Assembly: GCA_001767525.1 (NCBI GenBank) | Contig: MELF01000003.1 | Span: 1 to 59,843, forward strand | Length of the DNA stretch: 59,843 nucleotides | Direction of reading: 5' to 3' | Origin: Acidobacteria bacterium RIFCSPLOWO2_12_FULL_68_19 | GTDB lineage: Bacteria > Acidobacteriota > Vicinamibacteria > Vicinamibacterales > UBA2999 | Shown here: positions 42,159 through 50,983 of the stretch, piece after piece | How the letters are laid out: each line of letters begins with the position of its first letter | Numbering within the stretch: the first letter of the stretch is position 1 | Translations under genes and position numbers: made by a program | The notes under the pieces: model-generated | The model's input: the letters and a program-made list of their open reading frames with translations, nothing else | What the model was told of the DNA's origin: nothing | Database searches by the model: none

Positions 42159-43609
42159 AGCGCCTGGGCGCGCCGGCGCAGCCGCGCGTGGGCGTCGGTG
42201 AGACGGTCGCTCGTCGACGCCAGCCACGCCCGGTCGCCGGCGAGCGTGTCCCGGGACCGGACGAGGGCGCGCGCGGTTTCCGCCGGCGCCGGCCCCCCCG
42301 GGGTCTGCCGCACCTCCACGAAATGCCGCGGGCTCATGATCTCGGCAATTTCCGAGTCGGTGTACCGGAGCGGCGCGCCCAGCAGGTCGCTCGACACGGC
42401 CGCGAGCGTCGTTCCGAGCGGCGCGGCCGGCTGCTCGCGATAGGCCTGCAGCAGGCCGCTGGCGATCGTATGCGCCGCCGTGAACGGCAGGCCGTGTCGC
42501 CGCACGAGATGGTCGGCCAGCTCGGTGAGCGTGGTCCCCCCTTCGGCGGCGCGCGACTCGAGCCGCGCCACGTCGAACTCGGCGGTCCTGAGCGCGGCGT
42601 CGACGAGCGTCAGCGCGCGACGGCCGTCGCGAAACATCGAGGCGACGAGCGGCTGCAGGTCGTCCTCGGTGTCGACCACGTCGCCGAAGGGGATGTTGTG
42701 CACCGCCAGCATGATCGCGCCCGCCTGGCCGACCGCCTTGCTGGCGATCGCGCGGGCGTGCTCAAGCGCCACCGGATTGCGCTTCTGCGGCATGATGCTG
42801 CTCGCCTGCACGAAGCCCTCGCCAAGCCGCAGGTACCCGAACTCCAGCGTCGACCAGAGCAGGAGATCCTGGACGAACCGCCCCAGGCCCGAGAGGAGCA
42901 CGGCGGCCGCCGAGACGCTCTCGAGCAGGTAGTCGACCGTCGCGATGCTCCCGTACGTGTTGCCGGTCGGAGCGTCGAAGCCGAGCAGGTCGCTCGTGAG
43001 CCCTCGATCGATGGGAAAGCCGGTGCCGGTGATCGCGCAGGCGCCCAGCGGACACTGGTTCGTCGACCAGAACGCGGCCCGCAGCCGGACGAGGTCGCGC
43101 TCGAGCTGCTCGACGACCGCCAGCAGGTAGTGCGCGAGCGTCGACGGCTGGGCCGGCTGCGTGTGCGTCAGCGCCGCGACGAGCGTCTCCCGGTGCCGAT
43201 CCGCCAGCCCCAGGAGCCCCTCGCGCAGTTCGAGCGACGCGTCGACGAGCGCCAGGATGAACTCGCGCTGGCGCAGCCGGTACATCGTCATGTCGATGTC
43301 GTTGCGGCTTCGCGCGGTGTGCAGGCGGCCCGCGGTCTCCTCGCCGCACGCCCGCTCGACCAGCCGCCCGACGTGGGAGAAGAGATCCTCGCAGGCGCCG
43401 TCGTAGGGCGCGGCGCGGACTTCGTGCATCGAAATCGAATCGAGCGCCTCGCGAAGCGCGTGCGCGTCGTCGGCAGCGACGATGCCGCAGTCGGCGAGCA
43501 TCACGAGATGGGCGTAGTGAATCGCCATCAGCGACGAGAGGAACAGCGCCTTCGCGTCCTCGAAGTTCTCGCTGAGGACGTCGTCGACGTACTGGGGATG
43601 GAACGTCAT
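42155..43609 (-). CDS. argH: argininosuccinate lyase-like protein
   Basis: 484 residues of the fumarase/aspartase superfamily. TARSRNDIDMTMYRL, LTHTQPAQPSTLAHYLL and SSIMPQKRNPVALEHARA (the signature with the catalytic Ser loop) are present. It should release fumarate from argininosuccinate. The gene is in an unusual context (between an M61 peptidase and a membrane peptide, no argG nearby), so a paralogous lyase role is possible. ATG 43609 overlaps the M61 stop (ATGA). Confidence 0.85.
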   Translation of the reverse strand: MTFHPQYVDDVLSENFEDAKALFLSSLMAIHYAHLVMLADCGIVAADDAHALREALDSISMHEVRAAPYDGACEDLFSHVGRLVERACGEETAGRLHTARSRNDIDMTMYRLRQREFILALVDASLELREGLLGLADRHRETLVAALTHTQPAQPSTLAHYLLAVVEQLERDLVRLRAAFWSTNQCPLGACAITGTGFPIDRGLTSDLLGFDAPTGNTYGSIATVDYLLESVSAAAVLLSGLGRFVQDLLLWSTLEFGYLRLGEGFVQASSIMPQKRNPVALEHARAIASKAVGQAGAIMLAVHNIPFGDVVDTEDDLQPLVASMFRDGRRALTLVDAALRTAEFDVARLESRAAEGGTTLTELADHLVRRHGLPFTAAHTIASGLLQAYREQPAAPLGTTLAAVSSDLLGAPLRYTDSEIAEIMSPRHFVEVRQTPGGPAPAETARALVRSRDTLAGDRAWLASTSDRLTDAHARLRRRAQAL

Positions 43610-45435
43610 GCCCCCGGCTGCAGCCAGCGGGCGCGCTGCCGCTGCTGCGCGTCGGTCGTGGACGGATCGACCTCGAGCCTCCACCGGCGCGGCGGCTCCT
43701 CGCCCAATGCCACCGGCAGCCGCAGCAACTGGTCGCGCCGCGCCACCAGGAGCGTCACCCGGTCGCCCGGCGCGTACTGGTCGAGCCGCTGGGCGAGCTG
43801 GTCGGCCCGCACCCGGAAGTCGTCGATCGCGAGGATCTCGTCGTCGACGTCGAGGCCGGCGAGGTACGCCGGCGTCTCTCGGCGCACTTCGGCGACCACG
43901 AGCCGGCCGGCGTCATTGCGCGTGCGCATGCCCAGCCAGGCGCGCGCCGGAGGGTCCGGAGACGCCGGCGCCCGGAAGCGCAGCCCGAGCGTCTCGAGCG
44001 CGTCGGCGTAGTCGAGCTCGGCGGCGCCCGACACCGCCTCGGCCCAGAACGGCCGGAGGTCCAGGCCGGACACCTGCTCGGCAACCGCCCGGAATTGGTC
44101 CGGCGTGTAGCCGCGCGCGCCCGAGAACTTTCCGTAGGCAGTGCGCATGATGTCGTCGAGACTCTTCATCCCGCCGCTCGTCCTGCGGATCCGGGCGTCG
44201 AGCAGGAACCCGATCAGGGCGCCCTTGGTGTAGTAGCTGATCGACGCGTTCGCCGTGTTCTCGTCCGGACGGTAGAACTTGATCCAGGCATCGAACGAGG
44301 CGCGGTCCACCGGCTCCACGAGACGGCCGGGGGTGGTCTGCAGCTCCTCGATCTTGTTCGCGAGCGCGTCGAGGTACTCCGCCTGCGACGACAGCCCCGC
44401 CCGGTGCACCAGCAGCTCCGCGTAGTAGTCGGTCACTCCTTCGGCAATCCAGAGGCTTCGCGTGAAGACCTCGTCGTCGTAGTTGAAGGGGCCGAGCTCC
44501 ACGGGCCGCAGCCGCTTGATGTTCCACGCGTGAAACAGCTCGTGGCTCGCCGTCTCGAGCCACGCGAGGTAGCTCTGACGGGTCCGCGTCGCCCAGCGGC
44601 CGGCGATGAGGAGCGTCGAATTCCGGTGTTCGAGGCCGCCGCCAGGAATCTGCCCCGGCACCGCGGTCAGCACGTTGAGGAACAGGTACCGATCGTAGGG
44701 CAGCGATCCCCACGTCCGGCGGTGCTCGCGGACGAGCGTCTCGAGATCCTTCGCCGCACGGGCGCCGTCGAACACGCCGGCTTCGCCGATGTCGACCAGG
44801 GAGTGCCGCTTGCCGTCCACCGTGAACTCGTGCACGGCGGGGTTGCCGACCAGGATTGGCGAGTCGACCAGCGTGTCGTAGTCCGCCGCCCTGTAGCGGT
44901 GCGGCCCGCCGGCCATCTCCGGCAGGCCGGTCACCGACGTGCGCCACCCGGACGCCGCCTCGATCGCCACCTCGTGCGGGCGCGGGCGTGAGTCGGCGAG
45001 CGTGATGAACGTCGGCGCCCCGTTGAGCATTGCGAAGTCGGCGTCCACCCAGTTGGTGCGCACGGTCATCTCCCGCGCGTAGACGCGGTACCGCACGGTG
45101 ATGGCGGGCGCGCCGCCGGTCGGGATGCGCCAGCGGTTCTTGTCCGTCTTCTCGACCGCCAGGGAACCGCCGCCCGGGCCGGTGGCGGTCAGCGCCAACA
45201 CGTGACGCGAGTACTCCCGCACCATGTAGGACCCGGGCGTCCATACGGCCATCATCAGTTCGACGAGCGGCTGCCGTTCGGTCGGATAGACGGCCGTCAC
45301 CTCGACGTAATGGGTGTGCGGCTCGGGAAAGCGGAGCGTGTAGCGGATCGGCTCCGCGGCCGTCTGTGCCACGGCGAGCGCCGCGCTCCCCACCAGGAAC
45401 AGGGCCGCCAGGAGTCCCCTCATTCTTGCGACCAT
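43606..45435 (-). CDS. M61 family (glycyl aminopeptidase-like) exported metallopeptidase with PDZ domain
   Basis: 609 residues. Signal peptide (RGLLAALFLVGSAALAVAQ). N-terminal beta domain, then the zinc site ASHELFHAWNIKRLRP (HExxH) with the downstream glutamate in WIAEGVTDYY. GGGLEHRNSTLL is a family landmark. The C-terminal ~90 residues (YLAGLDVDDEILAIDDFRV) form a PDZ domain. ATG 45435 was chosen because a -10 box (TATAGA) ends 9 nt before it; ATGs at 45444 and 45423 are alternatives. Followed by argH with a 4-nt overlap. Confidence 0.9.
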   Translation of the reverse strand: MVARMRGLLAALFLVGSAALAVAQTAAEPIRYTLRFPEPHTHYVEVTAVYPTERQPLVELMMAVWTPGSYMVREYSRHVLALTATGPGGGSLAVEKTDKNRWRIPTGGAPAITVRYRVYAREMTVRTNWVDADFAMLNGAPTFITLADSRPRPHEVAIEAASGWRTSVTGLPEMAGGPHRYRAADYDTLVDSPILVGNPAVHEFTVDGKRHSLVDIGEAGVFDGARAAKDLETLVREHRRTWGSLPYDRYLFLNVLTAVPGQIPGGGLEHRNSTLLIAGRWATRTRQSYLAWLETASHELFHAWNIKRLRPVELGPFNYDDEVFTRSLWIAEGVTDYYAELLVHRAGLSSQAEYLDALANKIEELQTTPGRLVEPVDRASFDAWIKFYRPDENTANASISYYTKGALIGFLLDARIRRTSGGMKSLDDIMRTAYGKFSGARGYTPDQFRAVAEQVSGLDLRPFWAEAVSGAAELDYADALETLGLRFRAPASPDPPARAWLGMRTRNDAGRLVVAEVRRETPAYLAGLDVDDEILAIDDFRVRADQLAQRLDQYAPGDRVTLLVARRDQLLRLPVALGEEPPRRWRLEVDPSTTDAQQRQRARWLQPGA

Positions 45436-45442
45436 GTCCTGC

Positions 45443-45474
45443 ATTCTATAGAATCCAAAGGAGTTGTTCCTCAA
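45443..45474. promoter_or_regulatory. divergent start region with palindromic -10
   Basis: ATTCTATAGAAT (45443-45454) is a perfect 12-bp palindrome that offers TATAGA on both strands. On the minus strand TTGAGG (45474-45469) is 18 bp from TATAGA (45450-45445), a fair promoter for the M61 gene; its -35 box lies inside ctaD. On the plus strand no good -35 is seen. Only 28 nt separate the two start codons. Confidence 0.55.
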
Positions 45475-47155
45475 ATATCTCGCCTCGACCGACCATAAGG
45501 TCATAGGCCTGCTGTACGGATTCACCAGCCTCTTGTTCCTGCTGGTCGGCTTCGTGCTCGTCCTGGTCATCAGGTGGCAACTGGCGTATCCGGGCGATCC
45601 CGTCCCGCTGATCGGCGGGTGGCTCGGCGAGGCGAACGCCCCCGGCGGGATCGTGCTGCCGGAGTTCTACAACCAGCTCGGCGCGATGCACGGCACCATC
45701 ATGGTCTTCCTGGGCGTCGTGCCGCTCGCCGTCGGCGCGTTCGGCAACTACCTGGTGCCGCTCCAGATTGGCGCGCCCGACATGGCGTTCCCGCGCCTCA
45801 ACCTGGCGAGCTACTGGTGCTACGTCGCGGGCGGCGCGGTGATGCTGGCCAGCTTCTTCGTGCCGGGCGGCGCGGCGAACAACGGCTGGACCTCGTACGC
45901 GCCGCTCTCGGACCTCGCTCCCGGCGCCGGTCAGACGATGTGGCTGGCGGGGATGTTGTTCATCATCTGCTCGTCGCTGCTCGGCGCGCTGAATGTCATC
46001 ACCACCATCGTGCAACTGCGCGCGCCGGGGATGACGTGGTTCCGGCTGCCGTTCTTCGTCTGGGCGCAGTTCATCACCGCGTTCCTGCTGCTGCTCGCCT
46101 TTCCGGCGCTGCAGGCGGCGGCGATTCTGCAGGGCATGGACCGGTTGGCGGGCACCAGCTTCTTCCTGCCGAGCGGCCTTGCGGTCAGCGGGCAGAGGCT
46201 CGAGGTCGCCGGCGGCGGCAACGCGTTGCTCTGGCAGCACCTCTTCTGGTTCCTCGGCCACCCCGAGGTGTACGTGCTGATCCTGCCGGCGATGGGCATC
46301 GTTGCCGAGGTCGTGGCCAACAACACGCGGAAGCCGCTCTGGGGCTACCGCGTCATGGTGTACTCGCTCTTCGTCCTCGGCGTCCTCTCCTTCGTCGTCT
46401 GGGCCCACCACATGTTCCTCACGGGCATGGGGACGGCGGTCAGCGCGTTCTTCCAGACGACGACGATGATCATCTCGATTCCGTCGGTGGTGATCCTCAG
46501 TTCGCTGATGCTGTCGCTCCACGGCGGGTCGATCCGCTTCACGACGCCGATGCTGTTCGCGCTGGCGTTCCTGCCGATGTTCGGCATCGGCGGCCTGACG
46601 GGGCTGCCGCTCGGCCTGGCGACCACGGACATCGCGCTGCACGACACCAATTACGTGGTGGGCCACTTCCACTACCTGGTGGCGCCGGGAACGATCTTCG
46701 CGCTGTTCGCGGGCATCTACCACTGGTTCCCGCGGGTGACCGGGCGGATGCTGAACGACTGGCTCGGCCGGATTCACTTCGCCGGCTCGCTCGTCTGCAT
46801 GAACGTGATCTTCCTGCCGATGTTCGTGCAGGGCCTCGCCGGAGTGAACCGGCGGCTGTGGGACGGCGGCGCGGAGTACGTCCACGCGCAGGAGGTGTTG
46901 TACCTCAACGTGCCGATGTCGATGGCTGCCTTCGCGCTCGCCGTCTTTCAGCTCTTCTTCATCGCGAATCTGTTCCTGAGCCTGCGAGGCGGGCCGGCGG
47001 CGGAGCCGAACCCGTGGCGCGCGACGACGCTGGAGTGGCGCACCGGAGGCGAGCCGGTGCGCGTCTACCGCGACCCGTACGCCTACAGCGTGCCCGGCGC
47101 TCCCTCCGACTTCGTGCCCCAGTATCAGGCGGAGCCGCAGCGGGCGGGAGCGTAG
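45464..47155 (+). CDS. ctaD: cytochrome c oxidase subunit I
   Basis: 563 residues, 12 membrane segments expected. QLGAMHGTIMVFLGV (low-spin haem His), WFLGHPEVYVLILPAMG (CuB His and cross-linked Tyr), WAHHMFLTGMG (CuB His-His) and GHFHYLVAPGTIFAL (haem ligands) are all present. It reduces O2 in the inner membrane and pumps protons. The start is TTG 45464 (MFLKYLASTDHK, the family start), but AAAGGAG abuts it with no spacer, which is odd. Confidence 0.96.
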   Translation: MFLKYLASTDHKVIGLLYGFTSLLFLLVGFVLVLVIRWQLAYPGDPVPLIGGWLGEANAPGGIVLPEFYNQLGAMHGTIMVFLGVVPLAVGAFGNYLVPLQIGAPDMAFPRLNLASYWCYVAGGAVMLASFFVPGGAANNGWTSYAPLSDLAPGAGQTMWLAGMLFIICSSLLGALNVITTIVQLRAPGMTWFRLPFFVWAQFITAFLLLLAFPALQAAAILQGMDRLAGTSFFLPSGLAVSGQRLEVAGGGNALLWQHLFWFLGHPEVYVLILPAMGIVAEVVANNTRKPLWGYRVMVYSLFVLGVLSFVVWAHHMFLTGMGTAVSAFFQTTTMIISIPSVVILSSLMLSLHGGSIRFTTPMLFALAFLPMFGIGGLTGLPLGLATTDIALHDTNYVVGHFHYLVAPGTIFALFAGIYHWFPRVTGRMLNDWLGRIHFAGSLVCMNVIFLPMFVQGLAGVNRRLWDGGAEYVHAQEVLYLNVPMSMAAFALAVFQLFFIANLFLSLRGGPAAEPNPWRATTLEWRTGGEPVRVYRDPYAYSVPGAPSDFVPQYQAEPQRAGA

Positions 47156-47158
47156 GCG

Positions 47159-47752
47159 ATGCAGGCGCTGCCCTACACGACCGAGGTCCGGCCCGACACG
47201 GGACTGACGAACCCGAAGCTCGGCATCTGGCTGTTCCTCGCCTCCGAGGTGATGCTGTTCGGGTCGTTCTTCTCCTCCTACGCGCTGCTGCGGTCGGGCG
47301 CGCAGGCGTGGCCCGATCAATCCGCGGTGCTGAGCGTGCCCCTCGGCACGCTGAACACCGTCATCCTCATCACCTCGTCGGCCACAATGGTGCTCTCGCT
47401 CTCGGCGATCAGGGCGCGCCACCTCGATCGCTTCCGCCGCTACCTGCGGCTGACGCTCCTTGGCGGCGTGGCGTTCCTGGCGGTGAAGACCTTCGAGTAC
47501 GGCGACAAGTTCAGCCACGGCCTCGCGCCCGGGGACGACAACTTCCTGGGGCTGTATTTCACCTTGACGGGCGTCCACGCGCTCCACGTGCTGGTCGGCC
47601 TGGCGGTGAACGCGTACCTGCTCTGGCCCGGATCGCGAATGTGGCGGACCGAACCCGAACGCTTCGCCAACCGCGTGGAGGTGGCGGGCATATACTGGCA
47701 CTTCGTCGACGTCGTCTGGATCGTCCTGTTTCCGGTGCTCTACGTGCTGTAG
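47159..47752 (+). CDS. ctaE: cytochrome c oxidase subunit III
   Basis: 197 residues with five predicted spans: LGIWLFLASEVMLFGSFFSS at the start, TLTGVHALHVLVGLAVNAYL, and GIYWHFVDVVWIVLFPVLYV at the end. The short N-terminus fits the five-helix form. It starts 4 nt after ctaD. Confidence 0.93.
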   Translation: MQALPYTTEVRPDTGLTNPKLGIWLFLASEVMLFGSFFSSYALLRSGAQAWPDQSAVLSVPLGTLNTVILITSSATMVLSLSAIRARHLDRFRRYLRLTLLGGVAFLAVKTFEYGDKFSHGLAPGDDNFLGLYFTLTGVHALHVLVGLAVNAYLLWPGSRMWRTEPERFANRVEVAGIYWHFVDVVWIVLFPVLYVL

Positions 47753-47854
47753 CGATGCGGGCCAGGGGCTCTCTCGGCCTCTTCGGCGCGCTCGTTGCGT
47801 TCATTCCGTGGACCGAACGCGACCACATCGCCGGTCCGTCGATGGGGGCGTGAT

Positions 47855-48046
47855 ATGGCCTGTGCAGTCTGTTTCGGCGCCGTCGAACCGTCGGTCCGCG
47901 AGAGCATGAACATCGGGATCCTGGTGCTGCTGGGGGTCACGGCGGGCGTGCTCGGCTGCTTCGCGCGGTTCTTCCTCGAGCTGGCGCGGCGCTCGCGCGA
48001 CGCGGCTCACCCCGTGGCGGGCGCGCCCCTGGAGCGCGAAGCCTGA
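47855..48046 (+). CDS. 63-residue membrane protein with N-terminal CxxC in the oxidase operon
   Basis: MACAVCFGAVEP carries a Cys-x-x-Cys at residues 3-6, followed by one span (IGILVLLGVTAGVLGCFARFF) and a basic, then Ala/Glu-rich tail. It sits between ctaE and ctaC and its stop overlaps ctaC by 1 nt. The CxxC next to the membrane and the position suggest a copper-handling or assembly factor; this is inference. The ORF start at 47795 adds residues with no support. Confidence 0.7.
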   Translation: MACAVCFGAVEPSVRESMNIGILVLLGVTAGVLGCFARFFLELARRSRDAAHPVAGAPLEREA

Positions 48047-48792
48047 TGATCGAGTGGCTCGGCGTGCCCGTCGCCGGCGCGGCGCACGCCGGCGACGTCG
48101 ACCAGGTCATGGCGCTCGTGCACTGGCTGATGCTGGTGCTGCTCGTGGGCTGGGGCGTCTTCTTCGTCTATGCGCTGGTCCGCTTCCGCCGAACGGCGCA
48201 CCCGGTGGCGAGCTACGACGGCCTGCGCGGCCGCTGGTCGGCATGGCTCGAAGGCGGCGTGCTCCTCGCCGAAGTCGTGCTCCTCGCCTTCTTCTCGATT
48301 CCCGTCTGGAGCGCCAGGGTCGACGCGTTTCCCTCCGAGCGCGAAAGCGTCGTCGTGCGGGTGGTCGCGGAGCAGTTCGCGTGGAACGTGCACTACCCCG
48401 GGTCCGACGGCCGGTTCGGCCGCACGGACCTGGTGCTCGTCGGCCCGGCGAATCCTCTCGGTCTGGATCGCACCGATCCGGCGGCGCAAGACGACGTCAC
48501 GACCATCAACCAGCTCCACCTGCCGGTGAACCGGCCGGCGATCGTGTACCTGTCCAGCAAGGACATGGTGCACAGCTTCACGCTGCCGCAGATGCGCATC
48601 AAGCAGGACGCGATCCCGGGCCTGATCCAGCCGGTGTGGTTCACGCCGACCGAACCCGGCGAGTGGGAGATCGCCTGCTCGCAGTTGTGCGGGCTCGCCC
48701 ACTACCGGATGCGCGGGTTCTACACCATTCACACCCAGGACGAGTACGAGGCGTGGCTCGTCGAGGAAGCGGCGGCCCAGGCCGGGCCGTGA
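48046..48792 (+). CDS. ctaC: cytochrome c oxidase subunit II
   Basis: 248 residues. Two membrane segments, then the CuA domain: KDMVHSFTLPQMRIKQDAIPG and EIACSQLCGLAHYRMRGFY. The Cys, Cys, His and Met ligands are present. The usual Glu between the cysteines is Gln, as in ba3-type subunits; only its backbone carbonyl binds copper. No fused cytochrome c. The order I-III-small-II is unusual (II is normally first). Confidence 0.94.
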   Translation: MIEWLGVPVAGAAHAGDVDQVMALVHWLMLVLLVGWGVFFVYALVRFRRTAHPVASYDGLRGRWSAWLEGGVLLAEVVLLAFFSIPVWSARVDAFPSERESVVVRVVAEQFAWNVHYPGSDGRFGRTDLVLVGPANPLGLDRTDPAAQDDVTTINQLHLPVNRPAIVYLSSKDMVHSFTLPQMRIKQDAIPGLIQPVWFTPTEPGEWEIACSQLCGLAHYRMRGFYTIHTQDEYEAWLVEEAAAQAGP

Positions 48793-48838
48793 CCGCTGAT
48801 TCGGGTACGGTCCGCGTGACCGTTGGCGCAGGAGTCCG

Positions 48839-50377
48839 TTGACCCATCGCGTCCATGTCCTGCCGCCCGCGGCCTTCGACCGGCCGCACGTCGAGACGCG
48901 CCCCGATGTCATCGCCTCGTTCCTGACCGATGCGGCCCACGTGGCCGGCGGGTACGCAGCCGGCGTGGCGTTTCCCGACAGCGCGGCCGGTGTGAGTGCG
49001 CTCGTCGCGTCGGCCCGGCACGTGCTGCCGATTGGCGCGCAGTCATCGCTCACCGGCGGAGCGACGCCGCGGGGCGAACTGCTCCTGAGCACCCGGAACC
49101 TCACGGGCGTCAGCGTCACCGCCGGCGCCGCTGTGCGGGTCGGCGCCGGCGTGCCGCTGGCCGATCTGCAGCGGGAGCTGACGGCCCGAGGGTTGTACTA
49201 CCCTCCGGTGCCGACCTTCGACGGCGCGTTCGTCGGCGGGACGGTTGCCACCAACGCCGCCGGCGCCGCCACCTTCAAGTACGGCAGCACGCGCGCGTGG
49301 GTCGAAGAGATCGCCGTGGTGCTGTCCGATGGCTCGCGCCTCGAGATCCACCGCGGTGAGACCACGGCATCGCCGGACGGATGGTTCGAGCTGGCGTATC
49401 CGTCCGGCCGGGTCGTGCGCATTCCCGTACCGAGCTACCGCATGCCGGACGTGCCGAAGCTCTCAGCCGGGTACTACGCGCGCCCGGGCATGGACCTGAT
49501 CGATCTCTTCATCGGCTCCGAGGGAACGCTCGGGGTCGTCACCGGGGCGGTCCTGCGCGTGATTCCCCTGCCGCGCCGGGCAGTCGTCCTGGTGACGTGC
49601 GACTCGGAAGGACAGGCGTTCGCCGTCACGGCCGCGCTCCGCCGCGAGGCGGCGCGCAGCCGGCGGGGCGACGGGCCGCTCGAGGTCGCCGCCATCGAGT
49701 ACGTCGACTCGCGAACGCTCACACGTCTGCCGGACGAGGCGTTCCGGCGCGCGGGCCTGGCGCGGCCTCCACGCTCCGCGGCCCTGCTGCTGGCGCAGCT
49801 CGAAACCGCCGGCGACGACACGGCGGCGCTCGATCGCCTTGGCGCCACCCTCGACGCGTGCGGCGTACGCACGGACCCGTCGGTCGCCCTTCCGGGAGAC
49901 GAACGGCAGGCCACGCGCCTGCTCGAGCTGCGCGAAGAGGTGCCCGCGGCCGTCAACGCGGAGATTGCCGCGGCGAAGGCCCGCGTCCACCCGGACATCG
50001 AGAAGACGGCGGGCGACCTCGTCGTGCCCTTCGAGCGGCTGCAGGAATCTGTGGCGCTCTATCGCGATACGTTCGAACGGTACGGCGTCGACTACGCGCT
50101 CTGGGGGCACGTCTCGGACGGGAATCTTCATCCCAACGTGGTCCCCCACTCGCTGGACGACATGCACCGGGGCCGCCGCGCCCTGCTCGACATCGCGCGC
50201 GGGGTCATGGCAATGGGCGGCGCGCCGCTCGCCGAGCACGGCGTGGGACGGAGCGCGCTCAAGCAGCTGCTGCTGCGGGAGCTCTACGGCGAGCGGGGGA
50301 TCGAGGACATGCGCGCGGTCAAGCGCGCCCTCGACCCGGCATGGAAGCTCGCGCCCGGCGTGATCTTCCCGGAGTAA
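48839..50377 (+). CDS. FAD-linked oxidase (GlcD/D-lactate dehydrogenase type)
   Basis: 512 residues. FAD-binding PCMH domain with LPIGAQSSLTGGATPRGELL, GAFVGGTVATNAAGAATFKYG, and FIGSEGTLGVVTGAVLRVIP. C-terminal domain with GHVSDGNLHPNVVP and GGAPLAEHGVGRSALKQ. These enzymes oxidise D-2-hydroxyacids and pass electrons to quinone or cytochrome c. TTG 48839 has GGAG 4 nt upstream. Placement after the oxidase operon suggests electron input to respiration. Confidence 0.9.
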   Translation: MTHRVHVLPPAAFDRPHVETRPDVIASFLTDAAHVAGGYAAGVAFPDSAAGVSALVASARHVLPIGAQSSLTGGATPRGELLLSTRNLTGVSVTAGAAVRVGAGVPLADLQRELTARGLYYPPVPTFDGAFVGGTVATNAAGAATFKYGSTRAWVEEIAVVLSDGSRLEIHRGETTASPDGWFELAYPSGRVVRIPVPSYRMPDVPKLSAGYYARPGMDLIDLFIGSEGTLGVVTGAVLRVIPLPRRAVVLVTCDSEGQAFAVTAALRREAARSRRGDGPLEVAAIEYVDSRTLTRLPDEAFRRAGLARPPRSAALLLAQLETAGDDTAALDRLGATLDACGVRTDPSVALPGDERQATRLLELREEVPAAVNAEIAAAKARVHPDIEKTAGDLVVPFERLQESVALYRDTFERYGVDYALWGHVSDGNLHPNVVPHSLDDMHRGRRALLDIARGVMAMGGAPLAEHGVGRSALKQLLLRELYGERGIEDMRAVKRALDPAWKLAPGVIFPE

Positions 50378-50400
50378 ACCGCGTTCGGGTCGTTCGAACC

Positions 50401-50970
50401 TCAGAAGAGCAGACCTACGGCCGTCGCCGCCAACCCGGCCAGGAGCAGCCACACCGCGGCCGCACCCGCGCCACCGGGCATCCCGTGCGGCGGAAGCGCC
50501 GCGACCCGCCGCTCGGCCGCAAGCGCCGCCCCGAGCGAGGCGACGAGCAGCAGCCACCCGATCCCGAGCAGCACCCGCGCCGCTGGAGATCCGCTAGAGG
50601 TGCCGGCGGCCACGACTCCGACCGATGCGAGCCACCCGACCATCGCCAGCCACGCCAGCAACCGCAGCCGCGCCAGCTCCCGGTCCATCGCCTGACGCCG
50701 CAGCTCGTGCTGCAGCGCCGCCTCGGCGCGGCGGCGCTCCTCCTCGATGTGCGTTCGTTCCAGCTCGAGGCGGGCGTGATCGCGATCGAAGGCTTCCTTG
50801 AGCGCGGCGACGACAACATTGGCCAGCCGCGCCTCGATCTGACCCAGCGCGCCGGGCGGCGCCACGGGCGGCGGCGCCGCCTGGGGCGGCTCCGCGCCCG
50901 TGAATCGCCTGGCGGCGTCGCGAACGGCGATGAACGCATCGACCGCTTTGAAAAGGCCTGCGAGGTTCAT
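50401..50970 (-). CDS. membrane protein with N-terminal coiled coil
   Basis: 189 residues, unrecognised. A Pro-rich linker (PPQAAPPPVAPPGALG) follows the first 30 residues. A charged coiled coil (LERTHIEEERRRAEAALQHE) comes next. Three spans end the protein (WLAMVGWLASVGVV, LLGIGWLLLVASLGAAL, AVWLLLAGLAATAVGLLF). 13 nt downstream of the second M61 gene, same strand. Confidence 0.65.
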   Translation of the reverse strand: MNLAGLFKAVDAFIAVRDAARRFTGAEPPQAAPPPVAPPGALGQIEARLANVVVAALKEAFDRDHARLELERTHIEEERRRAEAALQHELRRQAMDRELARLRLLAWLAMVGWLASVGVVAAGTSSGSPAARVLLGIGWLLLVASLGAALAAERRVAALPPHGMPGGAGAAAVWLLLAGLAATAVGLLF

Positions 50971-50983
50971 ACAGCACTCCGTG

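Noticed and set aside
47755-47853. 32-codon ORF between ctaE and the CxxC membrane protein gene
   Set aside because: It has an ATG 2 nt after ctaE, but the translation (MRARGSLGLFGALVAFIPW...) has no clear span or family and no SD. I could not support it.
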